A stretch of 64,000 bases of DNA, from the NCBI GenBank assembly GCA_902589965.1, contig CACIUX010000001.1, positions 99,526 through 163,525 on the forward strand, written 5' to 3'. The notes below the pieces were generated by a model. That model saw only the letters and a program-made list of their open reading frames with translations, made no database searches and was not told the DNA's origin. The position numbers were made by a program, and so were the translations under genes. Shown piece after piece: positions 47,723-56,630 of this stretch (positions are counted from its first letter, which is position 1; every line of letters starts with the position of its first letter). The DNA comes from an uncultured SAR86 cluster bacterium (lineage in GTDB: Bacteria > Pseudomonadota > Gammaproteobacteria > Magnimaribacterales > AG-339-G14).

Positions 47723-49156
47723 ATGATTGATGTAGCAGTTATAGGCGCAGGTATCTCTGGGATAGGTGCAGCTTCATATTTGACAATGAAATGTCCAAAC
47801 AAGAGTTTCAAAATTATTGAATCAAGGAAAAATATCGGTGGAACTTGGGACTTATTCAAATACCCAGGTATTAGATCTGATTCTGATATGTACACTATGG
47901 GTTACTCCTTCAAACCATGGAAGGAAGACAAAACTCTTGCTGATGGATCTTCAATCCTAAGATATCTGGATGAAACTATCGATGAATATAATCTTAGAGA
48001 CAAAATTAGCTTCAATACAAAATTGACGTCTCTACATTGGAACTCTAATGATGCATGTTGGACGCTTGATTTAGCAACCCCAGAAGGAGAAAAGCAAATT
48101 AAAGCAAGATTTGTCTTTATGGGCACTGGATATTATAACTATGACAAAGGCTATCTTCCTGATTTTAAAGGATCAGATTCTTACAAAGGGGTAAAAATTC
48201 ACCCCCAACATTGGCCTGAAGATTTAGACTACCAAGGTAAAACTGTTGCTGTCATTGGAAGCGGCGCTACCGCAGCAACTGTTGTTCCAGCAGTAGCCGA
48301 GAAAGCAAAGCATGTTTATATGATTCAAAGATCACCAACTTATTATTTTCCAGTTCCTGAAGTTAATGCATTTGGTGCTTTTCTAAAAAAGATTCTGCCA
48401 CATTCGTTGGCTTATAAAATTGTGAGAACTAGGAATGTTTGGCTTCAGCAAACACTGTTCAAACATAGTAGAAAAAATCCAGAGAGAGTTAAAAGTCTTC
48501 TTTTAGATGAGGTCAAGAAGCATTTACCTGAGGAATACGTTGATAAACATTTTACGCCAACTTATAACCCCTGGGATCAAAGAATATGTGCTCTTCCTGA
48601 GGGTGATTTATTCAATGCTATAAACGAAAAAAGAGCATCTGTAATCACAGGCCATATAGACTCTTTTACAGAGACAGGCATCAAGATGGAATCAGGAGAG
48701 GAAATCCAAGCTGATATTGTTGTAACTGCGACAGGCTTGCAAATGCAATTTTTAGGCGGAGCTGATGTGAAAGTTGATAATAGAGAAATTGATATGCCAA
48801 ATACTGTTGCCTATAAGGGAATGATGTACACAGGAGTGCCTAACCTGATTAACTCTTTTGGATACATAAATGCATCATGGACACTAAGATCGGATTTAAC
48901 GTGTGAATTCATGTGTAAGTTAATTAACTACATGGACGAAAATGACATTACTCATTCATTGCCAGATCCTGACATTAAAGTCTTAGAAGATGATTGGTTA
49001 AATGGTTTTTCTTCAGGATATTTGATGAGGTCAATGCATTTATTTCCTAAACAAGGAGAAAAATCACCTTGGAGAAATAATCAAAATTATTTTCAGGATC
49101 TCTTTGATATTAAATTTAAAAAAATTAACGATGGCGCATTAGTCTTAAGGAGCTAA
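47723..49156 (+). CDS. Flavin-containing / Baeyer-Villiger-type monooxygenase
   Basis: GAGISGIGAASYL, GGTWDLFKYPGIRSDSDMYT, YKGVKIHPQHWPED (FxGxxxHxxxW-like), GSGATAATVVPAVA. Confidence 0.92.
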   Translation: MIDVAVIGAGISGIGAASYLTMKCPNKSFKIIESRKNIGGTWDLFKYPGIRSDSDMYTMGYSFKPWKEDKTLADGSSILRYLDETIDEYNLRDKISFNTKLTSLHWNSNDACWTLDLATPEGEKQIKARFVFMGTGYYNYDKGYLPDFKGSDSYKGVKIHPQHWPEDLDYQGKTVAVIGSGATAATVVPAVAEKAKHVYMIQRSPTYYFPVPEVNAFGAFLKKILPHSLAYKIVRTRNVWLQQTLFKHSRKNPERVKSLLLDEVKKHLPEEYVDKHFTPTYNPWDQRICALPEGDLFNAINEKRASVITGHIDSFTETGIKMESGEEIQADIVVTATGLQMQFLGGADVKVDNREIDMPNTVAYKGMMYTGVPNLINSFGYINASWTLRSDLTCEFMCKLINYMDENDITHSLPDPDIKVLEDDWLNGFSSGYLMRSMHLFPKQGEKSPWRNNQNYFQDLFDIKFKKINDGALVLRS

Positions 49157-50310
49157 TGGAAGGTTTTTTTAATATCTTTAGAGAAGTTTGGGAAGAGGGC
49201 CTCTTAGGTATTGGTCTCACAGAGCTTTTTATTTCCATTGGAATTTTGGCTATCGCTTTCATACTAAGAGCGTTTATTGTTAGTAGATTTTTCAAGTGGT
49301 TGGAATCTATTGCTGATAATACAGAGACAGAAGTTGACGATGTTGTTTTTGAATCACTTAGGAAGCCAGTGGGTTATGTTCCTATAACACTTGCTCTCTA
49401 CTTAATAAGTATTTATTTGCCTTTATCTGGATCTCTTGGATTGTTTATTGAAAATTTAGTCAAAGCATCGCTAGCTTTCACAATATTTAGTGTTTTTACC
49501 AACAGTGTTTCACCTCTGTTTTCGATGTTAACTGGCACTAGCTTTTTAACTGCTGCTATGACAATGTGGCTCGAGAAAGCCATAAGAGTTTTAATTTGGG
49601 TCATTGGTTTTGCAATAATTTTGGATATATTTGGAATTCAAATAGGGCCTATCATTGCAGGTTTAGGGTTATTCTCGGTTGCCGTTGCCTTGGGGGCTCA
49701 AGATCTTTTCAAAAATTTGATTTCCGGAATTTTAATAATTGCTGAAAATAGATTTCAGCCAGGGGATAGAATTGAAGTGGAGGGTCATCTTCACGGAATG
49801 GTCGATAAAATTGGATTCAGATCAACAGTCATTAGGCTTTTTAATACTTCTCCCATGATTATTCCTAATAAAGATTTATCTGATGTAAAAGTAATCAATC
49901 ACGGTGAGATGTATCACAGAAGAATAGATTGGAAAATAAATCTTGTTTATTCAACTACTCTCGAGCAACTTAAAGAAATATGCACAAAAATTGATGAGTT
50001 TATAAAGGACTATGAAGGGTTAGTGGAAAACGAAAAGCAAGAATCCTTTGCAAAAACTGTTGCCTTTAATTCAAGCTCTATCGATGTCCAAATATTATGT
50101 TTTACTAATCCTTGTAATTTCACTGAGTTCTCAACCATCAAGCAAGATCTTGTCTATTCAGTAATTGATATAGTTAGATCCAGTGGAAGTGAATTTGCCT
50201 TTCCTTCAAGGTCAATATACGTTGAATCAGGCGGGTCAGACGGAATTATGGATGAAAATGACGTGCATGCTTCAGCACTAATCAATAATGAAGCTGAGGA
50301 TAAAAAGTAA
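49156..50310 (+). CDS. MscS-family mechanosensitive channel
   Basis: GLGLFSVAVALGAQDLFKNLISGILIIAENRFQPGDRIEV. Confidence 0.93.
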   Translation: MEGFFNIFREVWEEGLLGIGLTELFISIGILAIAFILRAFIVSRFFKWLESIADNTETEVDDVVFESLRKPVGYVPITLALYLISIYLPLSGSLGLFIENLVKASLAFTIFSVFTNSVSPLFSMLTGTSFLTAAMTMWLEKAIRVLIWVIGFAIILDIFGIQIGPIIAGLGLFSVAVALGAQDLFKNLISGILIIAENRFQPGDRIEVEGHLHGMVDKIGFRSTVIRLFNTSPMIIPNKDLSDVKVINHGEMYHRRIDWKINLVYSTTLEQLKEICTKIDEFIKDYEGLVENEKQESFAKTVAFNSSSIDVQILCFTNPCNFTEFSTIKQDLVYSVIDIVRSSGSEFAFPSRSIYVESGGSDGIMDENDVHASALINNEAEDKK

Positions 50311-50359
50311 TTTTTGTTCTCAAGTTTATTAAATTAGATATAATGTCATTTGAGGATTT

Positions 50360-50773
50360 ATGAAAAAACCATTCCGCATTTCTTTACTTTTAATATTAAC
50401 TTTTGCTGTTGGTTGTGCAAAACCTATATTTTGGTACCAAACTCCTCAACCTCTAAACCTTCACTTTGATTTTGATCCAACGCTTCTAAACTGCATAGAA
50501 TTATCAGAGGAATCTGTAAGAGTATCTAACATTGTAGAGGATCTTGCAGATAAGCTAGTTAACGAAGCCGATAGAAATGTGTCATCTGTTTTTTTTGGAT
50601 TTAGGACAAACAATCCTCTAACTGGAAAGAATTATTTTGGTGTTGGTTCTGAATCCGTTAACCCAGCTGTTTATGAGTTTAGAAGACTTCAATTATTACT
50701 TGAACAAATAGAAACTTTGCAGATCGATAACTGCTCTCCTACTGTAATTACAATCACAGAAGAACAAGGATAA
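50360..50773 (+). CDS. Hypothetical lipoprotein
   Basis: Lipobox FAVGCA; no family recognised. Confidence 0.65.
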   Translation: MKKPFRISLLLILTFAVGCAKPIFWYQTPQPLNLHFDFDPTLLNCIELSEESVRVSNIVEDLADKLVNEADRNVSSVFFGFRTNNPLTGKNYFGVGSESVNPAVYEFRRLQLLLEQIETLQIDNCSPTVITITEEQG

Positions 50774-50790
50774 ATTTCTCTTTTTTACGA

Positions 50791-52050
50791 ATGGTTTGCT
50801 TGCCAAATCCCTTTAAGTCCTTACTATTTTTGATAGCTATTTTTGCATCCACTACTTTTTCTTCAAAAAATATAACCATCCACGAAGACAAAGTTGTTTT
50901 TGGAGCCGGCTGTTTCTGGAGTGTTGAGAAAAAATTTGCAGAATTATCAGGAGTGATAAACGTTGAATCTGGTTACGCTGATGGTATCGGTCTTGAGCCA
51001 AAATACACCGAGATTACAAAGTTTAAAAATAAATTTAATCCTAATAATTTTGCTGAGGTTGTCCAGGTTACATACGATAGGAATTCAATTTCCTTAACTG
51101 ATTTAATTAAGTTCTTCTTTGAACTGCATGATCCAACGCAAAAAAATAGACAAGGTAACGACATAGGAACTCAATACCGATCTCTAATATTATTTAATGA
51201 TCAATCCGAAGAAATGTTATCCATCGAACTAAAAGATGAATATCAAATACTACTAAGAAAAGAAGGTTATGGAGATATAGTTACAGATATAAAGAAATTG
51301 AAAAAGTTTTATCCTGCAGAAGAATATCATCAAGATTACTTAGTTAAGAATCCTAATGGCTACTGTCCAGATCATTCAACCGGTATTGTTTTTAAAGAGG
51401 TTGAAAAACCTAAGATTGATAACAGTTATTTGCTTGCTGGAAAGAACATTTTAGTTTTGGATTCAGAATTTTGTCCTTACTGCACTAAGCTCAAAAATGA
51501 AGTTTTGTCTGATTATGAAGGTTCAATCCCTTTACATTATAGATATTCCTCAGAATTGCATGATCTTCAATTATCGTCTCCTACTTGGGCAACACCGACT
51601 ATCTTTTTTATTGAAGATGGAGTTGAGAAATTTTCTCTTCAAGGATTTGTGCAAAGAGAAAACTTTTATAAGGCTCTTGGTATTTTTAAATTAGGAGAAA
51701 GTGAAGCCTATAGCGTTGCTTTTAATCAAGGAACGGATCCAGTCTTTTGCAAAGAATATGAGTTATTTAAAGATACTCCGGAGGGAGTTTTCATTGATAA
51801 GCTTAGCGGAGCTCCTCTTTTTGATACAAAAGACCGATTTAATTCCAGAACGGGATGGTTATCTTTTACTAAACCAGTAGATGGATCGGTTACAGAGCAC
51901 ATGGACTATAGTTATGGAATGACTAGGGTTGAAATTAAATCTAAATCCTCAGGAATTCATCTTGGACACGTTTTCCAGGATGGACCTAATGGACTTCCCA
52001 GATATTGCATCAATGCAACTGTGCTAGAATTCGTTCCCAGAAATATATAG
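50791..52050 (+). CDS. MsrA - thioredoxin-like - MsrB fusion methionine sulfoxide reductase
   Basis: VVFGAGCFWSVEKKF (MsrA), LDSEFCPYCTKLKNEVL (Trx-like CxxC), SGAPLFDTKDRFNSRTGWLSFTKPV...HLGHVFQDGPNGLPRYCINATVLEFVP (MsrB). Confidence 0.92.
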   Translation: MVCLPNPFKSLLFLIAIFASTTFSSKNITIHEDKVVFGAGCFWSVEKKFAELSGVINVESGYADGIGLEPKYTEITKFKNKFNPNNFAEVVQVTYDRNSISLTDLIKFFFELHDPTQKNRQGNDIGTQYRSLILFNDQSEEMLSIELKDEYQILLRKEGYGDIVTDIKKLKKFYPAEEYHQDYLVKNPNGYCPDHSTGIVFKEVEKPKIDNSYLLAGKNILVLDSEFCPYCTKLKNEVLSDYEGSIPLHYRYSSELHDLQLSSPTWATPTIFFIEDGVEKFSLQGFVQRENFYKALGIFKLGESEAYSVAFNQGTDPVFCKEYELFKDTPEGVFIDKLSGAPLFDTKDRFNSRTGWLSFTKPVDGSVTEHMDYSYGMTRVEIKSKSSGIHLGHVFQDGPNGLPRYCINATVLEFVPRNI

Positions 52051-52125
52051 ACACGTAGCTCAGTTGGTTAGAGTACTACCTTGACATGGTAGGGGTCCCC
52101 GGTTCGAGTCCGGGCGTGTCTACCA
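52049..52125 (+). tRNA. tRNA-Val (anticodon GAC)
   Basis: AGACACG acceptor paired with CGTGTCT; anticodon arm CTACC-TTGACAT-GGTAG; CCA encoded; overlaps the msr stop codon. Confidence 0.95.
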
Positions 52126-52169
52126 TTTTAGAATTATCTTATAAGACAAATTACAGATATTATTTCCCA

Positions 52170-52685
52170 ATGAATAAATTGCTCGAATCTTTTCTTCGTT
52201 CTGATCATGCTGGCGAAGTAGGCGCTGTTTACATTTATAGAGGGATTCTCTCCATTGCCAAAGATCCGGCTTTGGTTGAGTTTTCAAAAAGACATCTAGA
52301 GACAGAAAAAGAACATTTACGAAAGATTGAAGAAGTTCTTCCGGCAAGCAAAAGAAGCAAGTTAGTTGGTACTTGGAAAGTTGCTGGCTATCTTCTTGGT
52401 TTCCTTCCTTCTCTCCTTGGACCCAGAATAGTTTTTGCAACAATCGAAGCAGTCGAGTCCTTCGTAGAAGATCATTACGAAGAACAACTCAAATACTTAA
52501 GGGCACAGGATGATCCTGACCAAGCTCTTATAAATCTTCTCCAATCTTGCCAGGATGATGAGATTGAGCATAAAAATGAGTCTGCAATTAAAAAAAGATC
52601 TACTCCTGGATTCCTTCTAAACTTCTGGATGAAAATTGTAGGGTGGGGATCTTCATCTGCAGTTAAAGTAGCAAAAATAATCTAG
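52170..52685 (+). CDS. coq7: Ubiquinone biosynthesis hydroxylase COQ7-like
   Basis: RSDHAGEVGAVYIYRGI...ETEKEHLRKIEEVLP...AVESFVEDHYEEQL; ATG at 52170, since the ORF-track start lies inside the tRNA. Confidence 0.93.
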   Translation: MNKLLESFLRSDHAGEVGAVYIYRGILSIAKDPALVEFSKRHLETEKEHLRKIEEVLPASKRSKLVGTWKVAGYLLGFLPSLLGPRIVFATIEAVESFVEDHYEEQLKYLRAQDDPDQALINLLQSCQDDEIEHKNESAIKKRSTPGFLLNFWMKIVGWGSSSAVKVAKII

Positions 52686-52713
52686 ATAAGCCCACTTTTA
52701 TTATCAAGCAATA

Positions 52714-52733
52714 TACTGTATATTTATACAGTA
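52714..52733. promoter_or_regulatory. LexA/SOS box upstream of umuDC
   Basis: TACTGTATATTTATACAGTA: one base from the E. coli consensus TACTGTATATATATACAGTA. Confidence 0.92.
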
Positions 52734-52756
52734 CTTAATTTTTTTTATTTTTGCGA

Positions 52757-53164
52757 ATGATATCTGAAGATCAAAAGCGCAGGGTAAATCTGCCTCTTTT
52801 TAACGACAAAATTGCCGTTGGTTGGCCTAGTCCTGCAGATGATTACGTAGAGAGATCAATAGATTTAAATGAGTATCTGGTAAAGAATTCAGCTGCGACC
52901 TATTTTTTAAGAGCTGCGGGAGATTCTATGATTAATGTGGGTATACATAACGATGCAATTTTAATAGTCGACCGAAGTATCGAGCCAACTGACGGCAAGA
53001 TAGTCATCGCTTCGGTCGACGGATCTTATACCTGTAAACGATTACAACTTTATCCTGAACCTAAATTGATCGCAGAAAATATTAAGTATCCGCCGATTAA
53101 AATAGATAAAAAGGAAGATTTTGAAATAATTGGCGTTGTATTGGCTGCCATCAATCAATTTTGA
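52757..53164 (+). CDS. umuD: SOS mutagenesis protein UmuD
   Basis: LPLFNDKIAVGWPSPADDYVERSIDLN; GDSM catalytic Ser; KRLQL catalytic Lys; ATG at 52757. Confidence 0.95.
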   Translation: MISEDQKRRVNLPLFNDKIAVGWPSPADDYVERSIDLNEYLVKNSAATYFLRAAGDSMINVGIHNDAILIVDRSIEPTDGKIVIASVDGSYTCKRLQLYPEPKLIAENIKYPPIKIDKKEDFEIIGVVLAAINQF

Positions 53165-53171
53165 TTAAGAG

Positions 53172-54434
53172 ATGTTTGCTTTAGTAGATTGCAACAGCTT
53201 TTATGCGTCTTGCGAGAGAGTTTTTAGACCAGATCTAAAAAATAAACCAGTAGTCGTTTTATCAAATAATGACGGCTGTGTAGTGGCTCTCTCAAAAGAA
53301 GCTAAAAAGCTTGGCATCAAGATGTGTGATCCTTGGTATCAGATTGAGTCTGCTTATACCAAAAAAGGAGGTTATGCCTTTTCTTCTAATTATGAACTTT
53401 ATGCCGATATATCGGCGCGCATAATGACAACGCTGGAACGACTATCTCCTAATATAGAAATCTATAGTATTGATGAAGCCTTTTTAGATTTAACGGGAGT
53501 TAATAATTGTCAAAATCTGCAGGATTTTGGAATGCAATGCAAAGAAACAATTAAACAATGGACGGGAATGCCCGTAAGAGTAGGTATCGCTCCAACTAAA
53601 ACTTTATCTAAAATAGCAAGTTATGGAGCCAAATATTATCCAGCTACGCAAGGAGTAGTGGATTTATCTAAGCCGGAAAGGCAAAAAAAACTATTAAATT
53701 TGGTGCCTGTCCAAGAGGTCTGGGGAGTGGGTAGAAAGATTCACAAAAGACTAAACCAAATTGGTATCAGGACTGCTCTAGATCTTGCAATGATAGATAC
53801 AAAATACGTAAGAAATAACTTCAACATAGTTCTGGCGAAAACAGTCAGAGAGCTTAGAGGAGAACCTTGCATTGGCCTCGAAGATCAATCATCTGCAAAA
53901 AAACAAATTGTGGTTAGTCGAACCTTTAGTAAAAAAGTAGATGATTTGAGGACATTAGAAGAGGCAGTAAGCGACTATGCGGCACGAGCAGCAGCTAAGC
54001 TTAGGAGAGAAAATAGAAGATGCCTTTATGTTTCTGTTTTTATTAGAACAAATCCTTTCAGGACGCAAGATCGGCAATATAGAAATTCAGGAACAACTAG
54101 GTTGATTGCTCCAACTAGCGATACTAGAGATATTATTCAAAATGCAAAAAAGAGTCTCAGAGCCATATATAGATCGGGTTTTAATTACATAAAGGCAGGA
54201 ATATTACTTTCAGATTTTTACGACGATCAAATTCAGCAGTATGATTTTTTTTATCCTAAAGAAAGGACCTTACACAGCGATCAACTCATGAATACCATAG
54301 ATAAAATAAATAAGAAGGGATTGCCGCCGGTTTATTTTTTAGCTCAGGGGATTAAGAGAAAATGGTCAATGAAGAGAGAGATCCAATCACCTAGGTACAC
54401 AACTTCCTGGAATGATCTACCAAAAGTCAGTTAG
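53172..54434 (+). CDS. umuC: Y-family DNA polymerase V subunit UmuC
   Basis: [48 protein letters not shown]. Confidence 0.97.
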   Translation: MFALVDCNSFYASCERVFRPDLKNKPVVVLSNNDGCVVALSKEAKKLGIKMCDPWYQIESAYTKKGGYAFSSNYELYADISARIMTTLERLSPNIEIYSIDEAFLDLTGVNNCQNLQDFGMQCKETIKQWTGMPVRVGIAPTKTLSKIASYGAKYYPATQGVVDLSKPERQKKLLNLVPVQEVWGVGRKIHKRLNQIGIRTALDLAMIDTKYVRNNFNIVLAKTVRELRGEPCIGLEDQSSAKKQIVVSRTFSKKVDDLRTLEEAVSDYAARAAAKLRRENRRCLYVSVFIRTNPFRTQDRQYRNSGTTRLIAPTSDTRDIIQNAKKSLRAIYRSGFNYIKAGILLSDFYDDQIQQYDFFYPKERTLHSDQLMNTIDKINKKGLPPVYFLAQGIKRKWSMKREIQSPRYTTSWNDLPKVS

Positions 54435-55443
54435 ATTTTTTGCTTGATACCCACGAAATATCTTCGTCATAATCCGATAGAGTTTGATCAACCCCAAGAA
54501 TAAGAGAGATCAAAGCCATACGAACGAGAAGACCATTATCCGTTTGCCTGTATATGGCTAAGTTAGGATTTTCATTCATATCAGTATCAAGTTCATTAGC
54601 ATCAGGACGAGAGTCTCTTGGAAGTGGATGCATGATGACTGTATTTGGCTCACAATTTTCAGTGTAAATATTTTGATTTAGTTTAAGAAGGCCTTTGTAT
54701 TTATTAGCCTCTTTAGGAGAATCAAATCTTTCTTCTTGAACCCTGGTGACATAAATAATATCTACATCACCAATACCAGACTCTATTGAATTGAATTCAT
54801 TTATTTTCATTCCGTTATAGACTAGATCTTGTCTAATTTCAGGAGGAAGTTTTAATTGTTCAGGCGATATTAAGTTGAAGGATAAATTTTCAAATAAATT
54901 TAATGCCTTACAGAGAGAATGAACAGCTCTTCCAAATTTTAAATCTCCAACAAGAGCAATGTTGCTTCCGTCAATGGACTTACCTTTAGATTCCAGTTCA
55001 AGTTTGATAGTGAATAAGTCTAATAGAGCTTGACTAGGGTGTTCATTTTCTCCATCTCCTGCATTGATAACAGGGACTCTTGAGGCCTCAGAAAATTCCT
55101 GGACAGAATTTTTTTCAGGATGCCTCATGACAATTAAATCGCTATAGCCGCTCAATACTCTGGCAGTGTCGTATAAAGACTCACCTTTTGCGATAGAGGA
55201 AGCTTCAATGCCGGTAGTTTCTCTTACCTCTCCGCCTAAAAGATTGAAAGCACTTCCAAAACTAATTCTTGTCCTTGTACTGGCTTCGAAGAACATATTA
55301 CTGAGGATAGCTCCCTGGAGGACTCTAGTTTTTTTCTCGCGGTTAGCATATGGGATCATTTTTTCAGCTATTGAAAAAACTTTAACGATATCGTCTTTAT
55401 CAAACTGATCTATGGAGAGGATATGATTGCCAAGAAACTCCAT
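54427..55443 (-). CDS. pyrB: Aspartate carbamoyltransferase catalytic subunit
   Basis: [52 protein letters not shown]. Confidence 0.96.
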   Translation of the reverse strand: MEFLGNHILSIDQFDKDDIVKVFSIAEKMIPYANREKKTRVLQGAILSNMFFEASTRTRISFGSAFNLLGGEVRETTGIEASSIAKGESLYDTARVLSGYSDLIVMRHPEKNSVQEFSEASRVPVINAGDGENEHPSQALLDLFTIKLELESKGKSIDGSNIALVGDLKFGRAVHSLCKALNLFENLSFNLISPEQLKLPPEIRQDLVYNGMKINEFNSIESGIGDVDIIYVTRVQEERFDSPKEANKYKGLLKLNQNIYTENCEPNTVIMHPLPRDSRPDANELDTDMNENPNLAIYRQTDNGLLVRMALISLILGVDQTLSDYDEDISWVSSKKSN

Positions 55444-55534
55444 ATGAACATTCTAACATTTAAAGATTGTAAATTCTTTGAATATTCCAAGATAAGACTA
55501 TTGCAAATTTTTAAGACTATGACATATTAAATAA

Positions 55535-56047
55535 ATGTCACAGGATTGCTTGTTACTTAATGGAAACGGAAAGCCTATAAGCTACTTTCCTTTATCCGTT
55601 GTAGATTGGAAAACTGCCATTAAATTAGTCGTTACCAGAAACGTGATAATCGTTAGAGAGCATCCAGATTGGTTCGTTCATTCACCCAGCATGAAACTCA
55701 AAGTTCCAAGCATTATTATGTTGAGGAAATATTACAAGTATACAAATCACGTAAAATTTTCTAGATCCAACGTCTTTCTCAGGGATATGTTCACGTGCCA
55801 ATATTGCAAAGAAGTCTTTCAAAGAAAGGAATTAACCATAGATCACATAATTCCAAAATCAAAAGGAGGGGGATCGAGCTGGGAGAATGTCGTTACAGCA
55901 TGTAAAGATTGCAATATTGCTAAAGCTGATAAATCTTTAGATCCTTCGCCTGTGGCAATAAAACCAAGTTATAAAACACTATTAAAAGGCCAGAACTCTC
56001 AAATCGAATACAAAGACGATATGTGGAGAGAGTATATAGTTGCCTAA
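55535..56047 (+). CDS. HNH endonuclease family protein
   Basis: RDMFTCQYCKEVFQRKELTIDHIIPKSKGGGSSWENVVTACKDCNIAKAD. Confidence 0.93.
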   Translation: MSQDCLLLNGNGKPISYFPLSVVDWKTAIKLVVTRNVIIVREHPDWFVHSPSMKLKVPSIIMLRKYYKYTNHVKFSRSNVFLRDMFTCQYCKEVFQRKELTIDHIIPKSKGGGSSWENVVTACKDCNIAKADKSLDPSPVAIKPSYKTLLKGQNSQIEYKDDMWREYIVA

Positions 56048-56048
56048 A

Positions 56049-56630
56049 TTAACCGTATTTTACTGAACAACCGTAAGGTCTTGTTTTTGAAACAGATAAA
56101 GGTTTGTTTGACTTAATATCGTTTACAACTTTTTTTACAAAATTAGTAGATTGATTTAAGTCTGTTGTCCAAAACTTTGAACCTCCAGCATCATCAATCG
56201 CACCTTGATAAACAATATTTTTATTTTTATCAGCAATAAAAATATGAGGTGTGGTTTTTGCATTAAATTTTTTACCTAAGTCACCATTCTCATCAACCAA
56301 AATATGATCAGGAAAACTTCCAAAAGATGCAAAAGTATTCAGAGCATCGTTTGGTTGAATATATCCTTGCTTACCTTTAGCAGACGAAATCACTGTAATC
56401 CAAATTACATTTTTACTTTTGGCAAACTTTTGAGTAGTTTGCATGTTATTTGATCCGTAATGTCTTTTAACGTAGGGGCATTCTAGATTTGACCATTCAA
56501 AAATGATTTCAGAGTCTATTTGAGAAAGATCAACCTCTTTTCCTTCTGAGTTTATAAATTTTATGTCCTTAATATTTAAAGCTGAAGCATTGAAAGATAC
56601 GAGCAAGAATAGGATGATAAGTTTTTTCAT
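56049..56630 (-). CDS. Thioredoxin-fold redoxin-like protein, secreted
   Basis: Signal peptide; FEWSNLECPYVKRHYGSNNMQ; TTPHIFIADKNKNIVYQGAIDD. Confidence 0.85.
   Translation of the reverse strand: MKKLIILFLLVSFNASALNIKDIKFINSEGKEVDLSQIDSEIIFEWSNLECPYVKRHYGSNNMQTTQKFAKSKNVIWITVISSAKGKQGYIQPNDALNTFASFGSFPDHILVDENGDLGKKFNAKTTPHIFIADKNKNIVYQGAIDDAGGSKFWTTDLNQSTNFVKKVVNDIKSNKPLSVSKTRPYGCSVKYG

Noticed and set aside
52086-52169. N-terminal extension MVGVPGSSPGVSTILELSYKTNYRYYFP of the coq7 ORF
   Set aside because: It is translated from the tRNA-Val gene; the real start is ATG at 52170.
55535-56047. HNH endonuclease as a homing or defence element
   Set aside because: The gene sits between housekeeping genes without repeats or partner genes, and resembles widespread chromosomal HNH proteins; no evidence of mobility.
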